From assembly GCF_030409315.1 (NCBI RefSeq), contig NZ_JAUFPS010000040.1, positions 1 to 64,000 on the forward strand: a stretch of 64,000 bases of DNA. The letters run 5' to 3'. Shown here piece by piece: positions 31,625 through 39,540 of this stretch. The translations under genes were made by a program, and so were the position numbers. Below the pieces are notes generated by a model. That model searched no databases and had not been told where the DNA came from. It worked only from the letters and a program-made list of their open reading frames with translations. The stretch is from Mucilaginibacter flavus (lineage in GTDB: Bacteria; Bacteroidota; Bacteroidia; Sphingobacteriales; Sphingobacteriaceae). The stretch's first letter is position 1, and each line of letters starts with the position of its first letter.

Positions 31625-32368
31625 ATGACTTCTTATGAAACATTCTATCAGCTACACCAACGGCCGGGATCGTTTTTGTTAGCTAATGCATGGAACGCCA
31701 AGAGTGCCAGGCTAATACAAGCAGCCGGCTTCGCTGCCATAGGCACTTCAAGCGGTGCAATTGCCGATTCATTAGGGTATGCAGATGGGGAGCAAATTCC
31801 CTTTAAAGAGCTTTTTTATATTGTTCAAAGAATAAAGGCGTCAACAACTATTCCCTTGTCGGTTGATTTTGAACGAGGGTATAGTAGTAACCTATCTGTT
31901 ATCAATGATCATGTACAACAACTGCTTGATATTGGTGTGGCAGGCATCAATTTGGAGGATGTCGAGGGGGAGACAGTTTATTTACAAAAACTGGAAAGCG
32001 TTAAAAATTATCTCGTTAAAACCAACCAGCGGCTTTTCATTAATGCCCGTACCGATGTTTTTTTGCAAAAATTGCCCTCACCATTGGTAACAGTCATCAG
32101 CAGAGCAAAGCGTTACCGCGAAGCCGGCGCAGACGGCCTTTTTGTTACCGGACTCGGCGATCCGGCTACAATCAAAGAAATTACCTCGGGCGTTTCGTTG
32201 CCCGTCAATATAGTAGGTAATGCCGGTCTTGCATCGGTAGCTGCATTGGAAAATATAGGTATAAAACGAATCAGTATGGCAGTACTACCGTACCGCTCCA
32301 CCTATAACCACCTTGATCGGCTTGTTAATAACCTAATCACAACACAATCACTATCACCCTTATTTTGA
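31625..32368 (+). CDS. Isocitrate lyase/PEP mutase family protein
   Basis: A 247-residue TIM-barrel protein of the isocitrate lyase/phosphoenolpyruvate mutase superfamily. It has FLLANAWNAKSARLIQAAGF, the metal-site strand LSVDFERGY, INLEDVEG and LFINARTDVFL. The conserved Asp/Glu residues for Mg2+ are in place, but the usual KKCGH-type active-site loop is not recognisable. It belongs to the broad oxaloacetate-decarboxylase-like subgroup whose substrates are mostly unknown. First gene of a tight three-gene operon (gaps 9 and 1 base) with DinB-like and SRPBCC genes. Divergent from the GlxA-type regulator. Confidence 0.88.
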   Translation: MTSYETFYQLHQRPGSFLLANAWNAKSARLIQAAGFAAIGTSSGAIADSLGYADGEQIPFKELFYIVQRIKASTTIPLSVDFERGYSSNLSVINDHVQQLLDIGVAGINLEDVEGETVYLQKLESVKNYLVKTNQRLFINARTDVFLQKLPSPLVTVISRAKRYREAGADGLFVTGLGDPATIKEITSGVSLPVNIVGNAGLASVAALENIGIKRISMAVLPYRSTYNHLDRLVNNLITTQSLSPLF

Positions 32369-32377
32369 CAAAGTTTT

Positions 32378-32995
32378 ATGAAATTAATTATCATCCTGGC
32401 ATTCTCTATCTTAACTGTATATCAATGCCCAGCACAACAAAAAACAACTCATGGGATTACTCCTCAAGAACGTGAAAAAGAGTTCCAATTATTAAAGCAA
32501 ACCGAGGCCGGTGTTTTTGCTGCTGTTAAAGGCTTAAGCGACGCACAATTGAACTTTAAGCCGGCGGCTGATAAATGGAGCATAGCCGAGTGTATTAAAC
32601 ACATTGCCGCGGCAGAAAAAGAGCTTTGGGCAATGGCTACGCCGACCCTGTCACAGCCGCCCAACCCCGAAAAAAAAGTTGATATCAAATTTAACGACGA
32701 TGAACTTGTAAAGGCGGTTGAAGACAGGGCGCATAAATCCAAAACCTTTGCCGCATTGGAGCCGGCCAATTCTCCGTACAGCACTGTACCCGAAGCGCTG
32801 GCTGCTTTCAAAGCCGATCGTGAAAAACTGATAGCTTTTGTAAAAAGTACCGACACCGACTTGCGCAATCATATAGTGGTACTACCTGTTGGTACTTATG
32901 ATACTTACCAGTACATTTTGCTCATAGCAGCACATAGCAACCGGCATACCCAACAGATTGAAGAAGTAAAAACGAACGCTAATTTTCCTAAATAG
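32378..32995 (+). CDS. Exported DinB-like protein
   Basis: A 205-residue DinB/YfiT-type four-helix bundle with a signal peptide ending PAQQ (about residue 20). The first metal His is in KWSIAECIKHIAAAE, and the later HSNRHTQQIEEV holds the other two His residues. DinB-fold proteins bind a divalent metal and include thiol transferases and unknowns. The export signal makes this an envelope version. It lies between the PEP-mutase and SRPBCC genes with gaps of 9 and 1 base, so translation is probably coupled. Confidence 0.85.
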   Translation: MKLIIILAFSILTVYQCPAQQKTTHGITPQEREKEFQLLKQTEAGVFAAVKGLSDAQLNFKPAADKWSIAECIKHIAAAEKELWAMATPTLSQPPNPEKKVDIKFNDDELVKAVEDRAHKSKTFAALEPANSPYSTVPEALAAFKADREKLIAFVKSTDTDLRNHIVVLPVGTYDTYQYILLIAAHSNRHTQQIEEVKTNANFPK

Positions 32996-32996
32996 T

Positions 32997-33428
32997 ATGC
33001 AAAGCCTTACAATTTCTTTCAACTGCAGCCAAACACCAATGGCCCTGTACGAGGCAATCAATAATGTAGCAGCCTGGTGGGGCCCCGTAAACGGCGCTTC
33101 AGAAAAAGTTGGCGATGAGTTTATTTACCGTCATGCCGATATACATTACAGTAAACACAGAGTAACCGAAATGGTACCAGGTAAAAAAGTGGTTTGGCTT
33201 ACCGTAGATAGTCAATTGAATTTTGTGGAGCAAAAGGATGAATGGACCGGAAACACAATTACTTTCAACATCGACGAACAAAACGGCTTCACTACACTAA
33301 CCTTTACTCAGCAAAATTTAACCCCGGCAATGGAGTGTTATGAAGCCTGCTCGGGCGCGTGGAATTTTTACGTGGGCGAAAGCCTTCGTAACCTGGCAGC
33401 ATTGGGCCAGGGCAGCCCGGATAAATGA
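32997..33428 (+). CDS. SRPBCC (AHSA1-like) domain protein
   Basis: A 143-residue SRPBCC or START-like protein. It opens with QSLTISFNCSQTPMALYEAI and NVAAWWGPVNGAS, the start of AHSA1/polyketide-cyclase-type ligand-binding folds. GKKVVWLTVDS forms the inner sheet and AWNFYVGESLRNLAALG the C-terminal helix that closes the cavity. The ligand is unknown. It begins one base after the DinB-like stop codon, third in the operon. A strong terminator follows. Confidence 0.88.
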   Translation: MQSLTISFNCSQTPMALYEAINNVAAWWGPVNGASEKVGDEFIYRHADIHYSKHRVTEMVPGKKVVWLTVDSQLNFVEQKDEWTGNTITFNIDEQNGFTTLTFTQQNLTPAMECYEACSGAWNFYVGESLRNLAALGQGSPDK

Positions 33429-33452
33429 TAATTTACAAACCGGAATTATAAT

Positions 33453-33482
33453 AAAACAAGGCCCTTTACCGGCCTTGTTTTA
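33453..33482. terminator. Bidirectional intrinsic terminator
   Basis: Arms AAAACAAGGCC and GGCCTTGTTTT flank a CTTTAC-containing loop. It separates the SRPBCC gene from the convergent lipoprotein gene. Confidence 0.85.
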
Positions 33483-33560
33483 TTGGCGCATCTCTATTAA
33501 AATGGTCTTGCTGACTTGTACTACCTTTAAATCCCTTAACCATGAGCACAAAAAGCGCCC

Positions 33561-34247
33561 CTACCCCTTAACATAAAAGTTAAACGTCCCCGAATCCGAT
33601 ATATTCCCATTTGAATCAATCGTAACTACCCGCCAGTAATAAGTGGTATTTGCGCCTACGGTTACGTTGTTCACAAAACTATCGGTGGTGTGGTTTCTAA
33701 AAAGGGCCGGATTGGCCGATGGACCAAAATATACATCATAAGCCACAATGTTTGAACTTACCGAGCTTCCTTTCCAGGCAAGGTTTACCGTTGTAGTGCC
33801 CGATGGCAGGATGGTTCCAAATGCAGGCCCGGTAATTTCGGCAGGGAAAGGGGCATAAGTTACCACACCCGGACCGGCATTATAAAATTTCCACACATCG
33901 CTTTTGGTCGTTGTACTTACTTTACTTGATTTTGAGGTTACATACCAGGAGTATGGCGTATTACGCAGCAGTTTAACTGTAGCCGTGTTGGTGCTTACCG
34001 TTTGTGTAGCATCGGTTTGGGTTAACAGGTTGCGTACGGTAATATCATAACTTGTTGTATTTTGTGCCGCGCTCCAGTTAAAAACTACCGAACTTTCTGT
34101 AGCTGATAGCACCGTACCGGTAAGGCAGGGCTGATCCTTTAAAGGAGCCAAAAGGTCTGCTTTATCGGGAACAGCGGGCGCGTTCTTTTTGCCACCGCAG
34201 GCGGTGATGAACAGGATAACTATCAAACCTAAAATTCGCTTGCTCAT
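33561..34247 (-). CDS. Fibronectin type III-like lipoprotein
   Basis: A 228-residue lipoprotein: MSKRILGLIVILFITACGG, lipobox Cys17. Two FN3-like beta-sandwich domains follow at about 45-125 and 130-226 (SSVVFNWSAAQNTTSYDITV, TYYWRVVTIDSNGN). It overlaps the end of the upstream T9SS cargo gene by four bases (ATGA), so their translation is coupled and they probably act together on the surface. FN3-like modules in Bacteroidota lipoproteins often position carbohydrate-active or adhesive proteins; no catalytic residues are visible. Convergent with the SRPBCC operon. Confidence 0.85.
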   Translation of the reverse strand: MSKRILGLIVILFITACGGKKNAPAVPDKADLLAPLKDQPCLTGTVLSATESSVVFNWSAAQNTTSYDITVRNLLTQTDATQTVSTNTATVKLLRNTPYSWYVTSKSSKVSTTTKSDVWKFYNAGPGVVTYAPFPAEITGPAFGTILPSGTTTVNLAWKGSSVSSNIVAYDVYFGPSANPALFRNHTTDSFVNNVTVGANTTYYWRVVTIDSNGNISDSGTFNFYVKG

Positions 34248-36976
34248 TTCTTTATTATTTTATACCCCGATTTATTGTTATCCAGGTTTAAGTTAAGGTA
34301 ATAAACGCCACCGGGCAATGCCGACATATCAAACTGCATTACGCCCGATTGATTGGTGTACTTGTTATTATATACCGTTTTACCGCTTAGCGTATTGATA
34401 ATGTTTACGCTTATGTTGTTTACATTCTGGTTCCCGATGTTTACATTCAATACGTTTTGGAATGGGTTAGGGAACGGGGTAATATCATCATTGGTAACAA
34501 TCACTTTTTCTACAAGGCCCTGGCATAGGTTATCGGTAGTTACCAAAAGTTTGTTATATCCTTTGGCTAATGGAATAGTTACTGATTGCTCAGTAGTATT
34601 CATGGTAACATTGTTCAGCGTAATTTTATAGGAGGTGCCACCATCTAACTGTAAATTCAAATTATTCAAATCTTTGTTGATGGTTGAATACACCGAAAGG
34701 TCTTTAGGCTCGGTAACATTTACCTGGAAGCATTGGTTAAATATTTCGCCATCAACAGAAAAACATAAAGTATAATTGCCTGGCGATAAACCGCCCTTGG
34801 TGAGTGTATCTGTAAACGCGTAAGAATCATTTAAGCCATTGCCAGAAAATGTAAGTGTATATTTTAACTTCTGTTTGGTTGTAACGTGAATAGAGCCGTT
34901 ATTGCTACCCTTGCAGGTTGCGCTGGTAACTTGCAGGTTGAAATTATCGGGAGGCAATTGAAGCTGTGCTAATACACTTGTATATAATGAATATGAAGTG
35001 TAATCATTCGCGGTAATAGCCACGGTGTAGCCCCCTGTTTTAGTGGCTGTATAAGTATTGCTGGTGGCCCCCGGAATAACATTACCATCAACCGACCATT
35101 GATAGGCATACCCTGTAGCAGGCGTTGCAGAAAGCAACACACTACCGCCGGCGACGATAGTAGTTGAACCTGTCGCGGCAATAACCGGCACCGGGAATAC
35201 GGTTAATTTACCTGCTACGTAATTAAATGAATAGTTTTTGGCAACAGCCCCGGTAGCTGTAATGGGATATGTACCAACAGCAGAACTGGTAACCGCCGTT
35301 GTACTACCCACTGCCCTTGTGGTCACTACGGTAGTATCCTCTTTATTTACAAAACCTTTATAAGTAACCGTAAAGGGTGGGTTATCTTTTAATACTAATC
35401 TGGTTTTATCATCGGCGGTAACCGTTAATACTGCTTTGTTTACTGTTAACAGCTGGCTTACCGGCAAGGCCGCGGTATAATTTGCATTACCTGCCTGGCT
35501 GGCGGTTATGGTAGTGGTACCGGCACCTACAACCACAATACTATCCTTAACAATTTTAGCAACAGTTAAATCGCTGCTGGTATAATGAATTTTAATAACG
35601 GTATCCGTACTGGTAGCCAGCGGATCAAACTTAATAGCCCCATAGGTAACCGCAGGTAACTTTTTAAAAGTAATGGTTTGCGAGCCAATACCTACCGCGA
35701 TATTAACTTTGGCACTTGATGATCCTGTATTGTTGTAAGCCGTAACCGTATAATCTGCAGCGGGCGCTACCACTAAAGGTAAACCGCCAATAACGCCGGT
35801 ACTATCAATGCTTAAGCCCAGTGGTAAACGCGGGTGTACCGTGTAACCATTCACCGCCACTTTGCGGATACGGTCGTTACCGGCATCCGCAACAATAATA
35901 TTATCCTTGCCGTCAAAAGTTAAGCCCATGCTACCGCGGTAGCTGCTTAGCGTATCTGTAGCATCGTTATAGGTTTTATATGAACCGCCCGAAAATGGCG
36001 TGGTGCCAATTTGTTTGCCGCTGGCATCAAACTGAATAATACCATAAGATTCTACTGTTGACAGGTATACCCGATTGGATTTATCTACCGCGATACCGTA
36101 AGGGGATGTGTAAGTCGTATCAGAAAATGTGCTTACAAAAGCATTAGAACCTATAGGTACTATTTGCCGAATACAATTATTCCCCTGATCGGCTACATAC
36201 ATAAAGCCTATTTGATCAATTGCAACACTATAAGGTATTCTGAATGTTGCCGATGGCCCAAAGCCATTATTACGTCCGGGCGCGCCGGTACCTGCTATTG
36301 TTGTAACATCACCCGTTAGCGTAATTTGCCTTATCATATTATTATATGTATCTGCAACTACGATATTACCGGTAACCGGGTTAAAAACTAAGCTATAAGG
36401 ATGATTAAAACTGGCTAAAACACCATTCCCGTTTTTGTGCCCATCATTTACGCTTCCTGCAAAAGTGCTTACCTGGCCCGTTGGCGTAATTTTACGAATC
36501 ATGTTATTGCTAAAATCAGCTACATAAACGTTATCATTATTATCCACCGTAACTCCTGTTGGGTAATTGAATCGTGCGGCAGTATCTTGTCCGTTCTTCG
36601 CGCCCTTTTTGGGGTTGCCGGCAAACGTACTTACGACACCCGCCTTAGAGATCTTACGGATCATATTTAAATTGGCATCGGCAACATACATATTGCCCTT
36701 GCTGTCATACGCTACGCTAACCGGGTTTTCAAACCGGGCAAGTTGAGCAATGGTATCTTTATAGCCATAATAACCACTGCCAGCAAGCGTGCTCACTTTT
36801 GAATAAACTTCTGTTGGAATGGCGCCTCCTGTATTTTTAGGTGCAGCAAGAGTTGCTTTTTGATTTACTGTAAACTTTACAGCGCCGCTATAGGCAATGG
36901 CAGGTGCCTGGGCATTGGTGTATTTTGAAAAAAGCAGCAGGATTAAACAAAATACCGAGAAGTAAATTTTCCGCAT
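34244..36976 (-). CDS. T9SS-exported NHL-repeat protein with MBG/Ig-like domains
   Basis: A 910-residue surface protein. The signal peptide ends YTNAQ at about residue 23. Residues about 60-385 are NHL-type propeller repeats (NPVSVAYDSKGNMYVADANLNMIRKI and similar). A putative-Ig He_PIG module (GLSIDSTGVIGGLP) follows. An MBG module (VLTVTADDKTRLVLKDNPPF, about 515-600) and Ig-like strands come next. A type A T9SS sorting tail covers the last 75 residues (GVYYLNLNLDNNKSGYKIIKK). The tail marks it for secretion by the PorSS system and surface attachment. Coupled with the FN3-like lipoprotein downstream. An adhesive or sensing role is inferred; no catalytic domain is present. Confidence 0.88.
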   Translation of the reverse strand: MRKIYFSVFCLILLLFSKYTNAQAPAIAYSGAVKFTVNQKATLAAPKNTGGAIPTEVYSKVSTLAGSGYYGYKDTIAQLARFENPVSVAYDSKGNMYVADANLNMIRKISKAGVVSTFAGNPKKGAKNGQDTAARFNYPTGVTVDNNDNVYVADFSNNMIRKITPTGQVSTFAGSVNDGHKNGNGVLASFNHPYSLVFNPVTGNIVVADTYNNMIRQITLTGDVTTIAGTGAPGRNNGFGPSATFRIPYSVAIDQIGFMYVADQGNNCIRQIVPIGSNAFVSTFSDTTYTSPYGIAVDKSNRVYLSTVESYGIIQFDASGKQIGTTPFSGGSYKTYNDATDTLSSYRGSMGLTFDGKDNIIVADAGNDRIRKVAVNGYTVHPRLPLGLSIDSTGVIGGLPLVVAPAADYTVTAYNNTGSSSAKVNIAVGIGSQTITFKKLPAVTYGAIKFDPLATSTDTVIKIHYTSSDLTVAKIVKDSIVVVGAGTTTITASQAGNANYTAALPVSQLLTVNKAVLTVTADDKTRLVLKDNPPFTVTYKGFVNKEDTTVVTTRAVGSTTAVTSSAVGTYPITATGAVAKNYSFNYVAGKLTVFPVPVIAATGSTTIVAGGSVLLSATPATGYAYQWSVDGNVIPGATSNTYTATKTGGYTVAITANDYTSYSLYTSVLAQLQLPPDNFNLQVTSATCKGSNNGSIHVTTKQKLKYTLTFSGNGLNDSYAFTDTLTKGGLSPGNYTLCFSVDGEIFNQCFQVNVTEPKDLSVYSTINKDLNNLNLQLDGGTSYKITLNNVTMNTTEQSVTIPLAKGYNKLLVTTDNLCQGLVEKVIVTNDDITPFPNPFQNVLNVNIGNQNVNNISVNIINTLSGKTVYNNKYTNQSGVMQFDMSALPGGVYYLNLNLDNNKSGYKIIKK

Positions 36977-37260
36977 ATTTTCGGATAAGGATTTTAGATA
37001 AAGTTTGAGATAAAAAATTTACCCGAAAAATATCAAAATTTATTGTAACCGTCAAAACATTTATCACAACTAATACTATTAAGATATTGTCAATAGTTAT
37101 ACCATATGTTGCCATATTAATTGAGTTATGCGTGCACGCTTAATGGCACCATGTGTTATTATAACTTTAAAACATACCTCAACTTTTGTAAACGGCTTGC
37201 CGTTTTTAGCTCCTACTAAAAATTAAAATCCCTAAATTGCTTCCTCTATTATCATAACCT

Positions 37261-37878
37261 ATGAAAAGCAAATTTCAAATTACAAAGTGTTTAACATTGC
37301 TGATAGCCATTATAGCATTTGGCAAAATAAGCCATGCCCAGGAAGCTTTCACAAGCAAAACAGCCCATAAATGGGTAAAGGAAGGAGCCTGGAAAAACGG
37401 ACTGAAATTAAACCTGCACCCCTCAACCAACAATCTTGAATTTGCCAAACAATACCAGGCCAATAAAGCTGTATGGGACAAGGCCTTTACTTTTTTAAAA
37501 GAGCAGGATCTGGAAAAACTAGCACCCGGCAAATATGTTATTGATGGAGATAATGCATACGCTATGATTACCGAAACCCCCTCTAAGGAGTTTGAACAAT
37601 CGGGCTGGGAATCGCACAAAAACTATATTGATCTGCAATATCTGATACGTGGCGAAGAAAAGATTGGCGTTACGCCTATTGAAAACGCCACCGTTACATC
37701 ACCTTATGATGCAGCTAAAGATGGCGCTAAATATAGCGGAGACGGGAAATATTACATCGCCACCCCAAAAGAATTTTTCCTGTTTTTTCCTACGGATGTG
37801 CATCGCCCCAACATTAAGGTTGATGGGTATGATGTAGTTAAAAAACTGGTGATTAAAATAAGAGTAGCCGCCAATTAA
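37261..37878 (+). CDS. YhcH/YjgK/YiaL family protein, exported
   Basis: A 205-residue cupin-like protein of the YhcH/YjgK/YiaL family (DUF386). Family marks are LEKLAPGKYVIDGDNAYAMITE, then WESHKNYIDLQYLIRGEEKIG, and PKEFFLFFPTDVHRPNIKVDG with the metal-coordinating His. A signal peptide (IAFGKISHAQ) precedes the domain, which is unusual for a family mostly described as cytoplasmic sugar-related proteins (sialic acid and xylulose catabolism). An epimerase or isomerase role on sugars is suspected. A strong hairpin follows the stop. The 284 bases upstream are AT-rich and hold nothing clear. Confidence 0.85.
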   Translation: MKSKFQITKCLTLLIAIIAFGKISHAQEAFTSKTAHKWVKEGAWKNGLKLNLHPSTNNLEFAKQYQANKAVWDKAFTFLKEQDLEKLAPGKYVIDGDNAYAMITETPSKEFEQSGWESHKNYIDLQYLIRGEEKIGVTPIENATVTSPYDAAKDGAKYSGDGKYYIATPKEFFLFFPTDVHRPNIKVDGYDVVKKLVIKIRVAAN

Positions 37879-37883
37879 ATTAC

Positions 37884-37921
37884 AAAGCTCCATGGCGTTT
37901 GTTCACCATGGAGCTTTTTTT
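37884..37921. terminator. Bidirectional intrinsic terminator
   Basis: Arms AAAGCTCCATGG and CCATGGAGCTTT with a T run to the right. It separates the YhcH-type gene from the convergent lipocalin gene. Confidence 0.85.
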
Positions 37922-38456
37922 ATATCAGCGAAAAATCGCCAATCTGTTCGGTTTTTTCCAGTTTGCGCACATCAAAACCCTTGTTTGCGGCGCGTACCAC
38001 CAATTGGTTATACGTTTGATCGTCAAGCGTTGGTCGCCTGCTCAATATCCACAGGTACCTGCGATTGGGGTGACCTACCACAGCGTAACTGTAATCTTTA
38101 GCTAAATCGATGATCCAGTATTTACCTTTAAAAGGCCAAAAAAACTGTACAGCCAGTTTTGAATTGGTTCCTTTATCGGTAACCCAGGCTTTGCCTTCGG
38201 TTACTTTTAGTTTATTATCTTTAATACAACGGTTTTTAACAATCACCGAGCCATCTGCATTTAAGCCATAGGTGGCCGAGGTACATGAACAGCCTTTTTC
38301 AAATGGCTGTGGAAAGGCGGCTATCTCAAACCATGTGCCCAAATATTTTTTGATATCAACGAAGTTTACGGTTTTTAGCGGCTTTTCTGTAGCGGCGTGT
38401 AATGCCAGCGCAGTTAAACCTAAAGCAACCGAGGTGGCTAAAATTTCTTTCTTCAT
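37920..38456 (-). CDS. Bacterial lipocalin (Blc-like)
   Basis: A 178-residue lipocalin with an N-terminal export signal ending LHAA at about residue 21. The diagnostic YLGTWFEIAAFPQPFEKGC carries the lipocalin GxW motif. The barrel strands end with NRRYLWILSRRPTLDD, typical of Blc/apolipoprotein D relatives, and a final helix closes the barrel. No lipobox cysteine is seen. E. coli Blc binds lysophospholipids; the ligand here is unknown. The gene ends at the shared terminator. A second gene, on the plus strand, starts 106 bases upstream of its start. Confidence 0.9.
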   Translation of the reverse strand: MKKEILATSVALGLTALALHAATEKPLKTVNFVDIKKYLGTWFEIAAFPQPFEKGCSCTSATYGLNADGSVIVKNRCIKDNKLKVTEGKAWVTDKGTNSKLAVQFFWPFKGKYWIIDLAKDYSYAVVGHPNRRYLWILSRRPTLDDQTYNQLVVRAANKGFDVRKLEKTEQIGDFSLI

Positions 38457-38537
38457 ACAACAACAACGATTGGCCTAAGTAAAAAGTTTAAGCTTTAAAC
38501 ACATATTTTAAGCGCCAGGCGCGGTAAATTATTTAAT

Positions 38538-38545
38538 TACCTTTG
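38538..38545 (+). promoter_or_regulatory. -7 box for the SDR gene
   Basis: TACCTTTG fits TAnnTTTG; 16 bases separate it from the TTG start at 38562. Confidence 0.45.
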
Positions 38546-38561
38546 CGCCAAAGCATTAAAA

Positions 38562-39377
38562 TTGAACAACGCATCAACATTTAACCCCAAAACTACGGTA
38601 AGTATTTTAGGCTGTGGATGGTACGGCCTGGCATTGGCTAAAGCCCTTATCAGCGATGGCATCCATGTTAAGGGATCTACAACATCGGCCGAAAAAATGG
38701 AAACTCTTAAAACCGATGGCATAGACCCCTATCTGCTGAATTTTGGCGCTGACGAAGAAGTTTACAGTCCGGCTTTTTTTGATTGCGATGTACTTTTTAT
38801 AGCTATTCCGCCTAAAGCCCGATCAGGAGAAGGCGCACTTTTTATTTATAAGATCAGGAGCATTATAGATTGTATTAAACTCAATAAGGTACAAAATGTG
38901 GTTTTCATCAGCTCGACGGGTGTTTATGCCGATCTGAATACCGAAGTAAATGAGCTAACAGATCCCCAACCCAACACCGAAGCAGGGAAGGTGCTCTTTG
39001 CGGCCGAAGAACTTTTCAGGGCAGAAACAGGCTTTAAAACCACCATCGTCCGCTTTGCGGGATTAATTGGCCCCGGTAGAAACCCGGGCAGATTTTTTGC
39101 TGGCAAATCGAATATACCGAATGGCAATGCGCCGGTTAACCTCATTCAATTAAATGATTGCATTGGCTTAAGCAAAGCAATTTTAACCAGGCAGGCTTTT
39201 GGACATCTATTTAACGGCTGTTCACCGGAGCATCCTAAAAGATCTGAGTTTTACACCAAGGCTGCTCTTGAATCGGGACTGGAAGCACCGCTGTTTATTG
39301 ATGAGTTGAAAGAGTGGAAAATTGTGACGAGTATTAATGTAGAGCAGGTTTTGGGATATGAGGTTAGTGGGATTTAA
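38562..39377 (+). CDS. NAD(P)-binding SDR/epimerase-type protein
   Basis: A 271-residue Rossmann protein starting at TTG (MNNASTFNPKTTVSIL). No in-frame ATG precedes the Rossmann strand, and a -7 box stands 16 bases upstream, so TTG is the likely start. The nucleotide-binding motif is VSILGCGWYGLALAKALISDG, the YeeZ-type variant GCGWYG. FISSTGVYAD and TTIVRFAGLIGPGRNPGRFFAG follow, giving an extended SDR fold close to YeeZ-like epimerases. The Tyr of the YxxxK motif is not clearly placed, so the activity is uncertain. It reads towards the large palindrome at the end of the GH92 gene. Confidence 0.85.
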   Translation: MNNASTFNPKTTVSILGCGWYGLALAKALISDGIHVKGSTTSAEKMETLKTDGIDPYLLNFGADEEVYSPAFFDCDVLFIAIPPKARSGEGALFIYKIRSIIDCIKLNKVQNVVFISSTGVYADLNTEVNELTDPQPNTEAGKVLFAAEELFRAETGFKTTIVRFAGLIGPGRNPGRFFAGKSNIPNGNAPVNLIQLNDCIGLSKAILTRQAFGHLFNGCSPEHPKRSEFYTKAALESGLEAPLFIDELKEWKIVTSINVEQVLGYEVSGI

Positions 39378-39389
39378 TTTTAAAATACA

Positions 39390-39540
39390 GCTGTCGCGAG
39401 TTTAGTGCAACGTAACTCGTGACTTATTAATTTAAGTTTTCAACTTAAATTATGTGCATTGTTTTGCCAAGAAGTATAATTTAAGTTGAAAACTTAAATT
39501 ATACTTACCACGAGTTACGCTATGCTAAACTCGCGGTAGC
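39390..39540. repeat. Nested palindromic element at the GH92 3' end
   Basis: The outer arms are GCTGTCGCGAGTTTAGTGCA (from 39390) with CGTAACTCGTG, and their complement up to 39540. Two inner copies of AATTTAAGTTnnnAACTTAAATT are themselves palindromes (39429-39451 and about 39478-39500). The right end abuts the GH92 stop codon (39541-39543) with no gap. It probably acts as a bidirectional stop between the SDR and GH92 genes. Confidence 0.85.
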
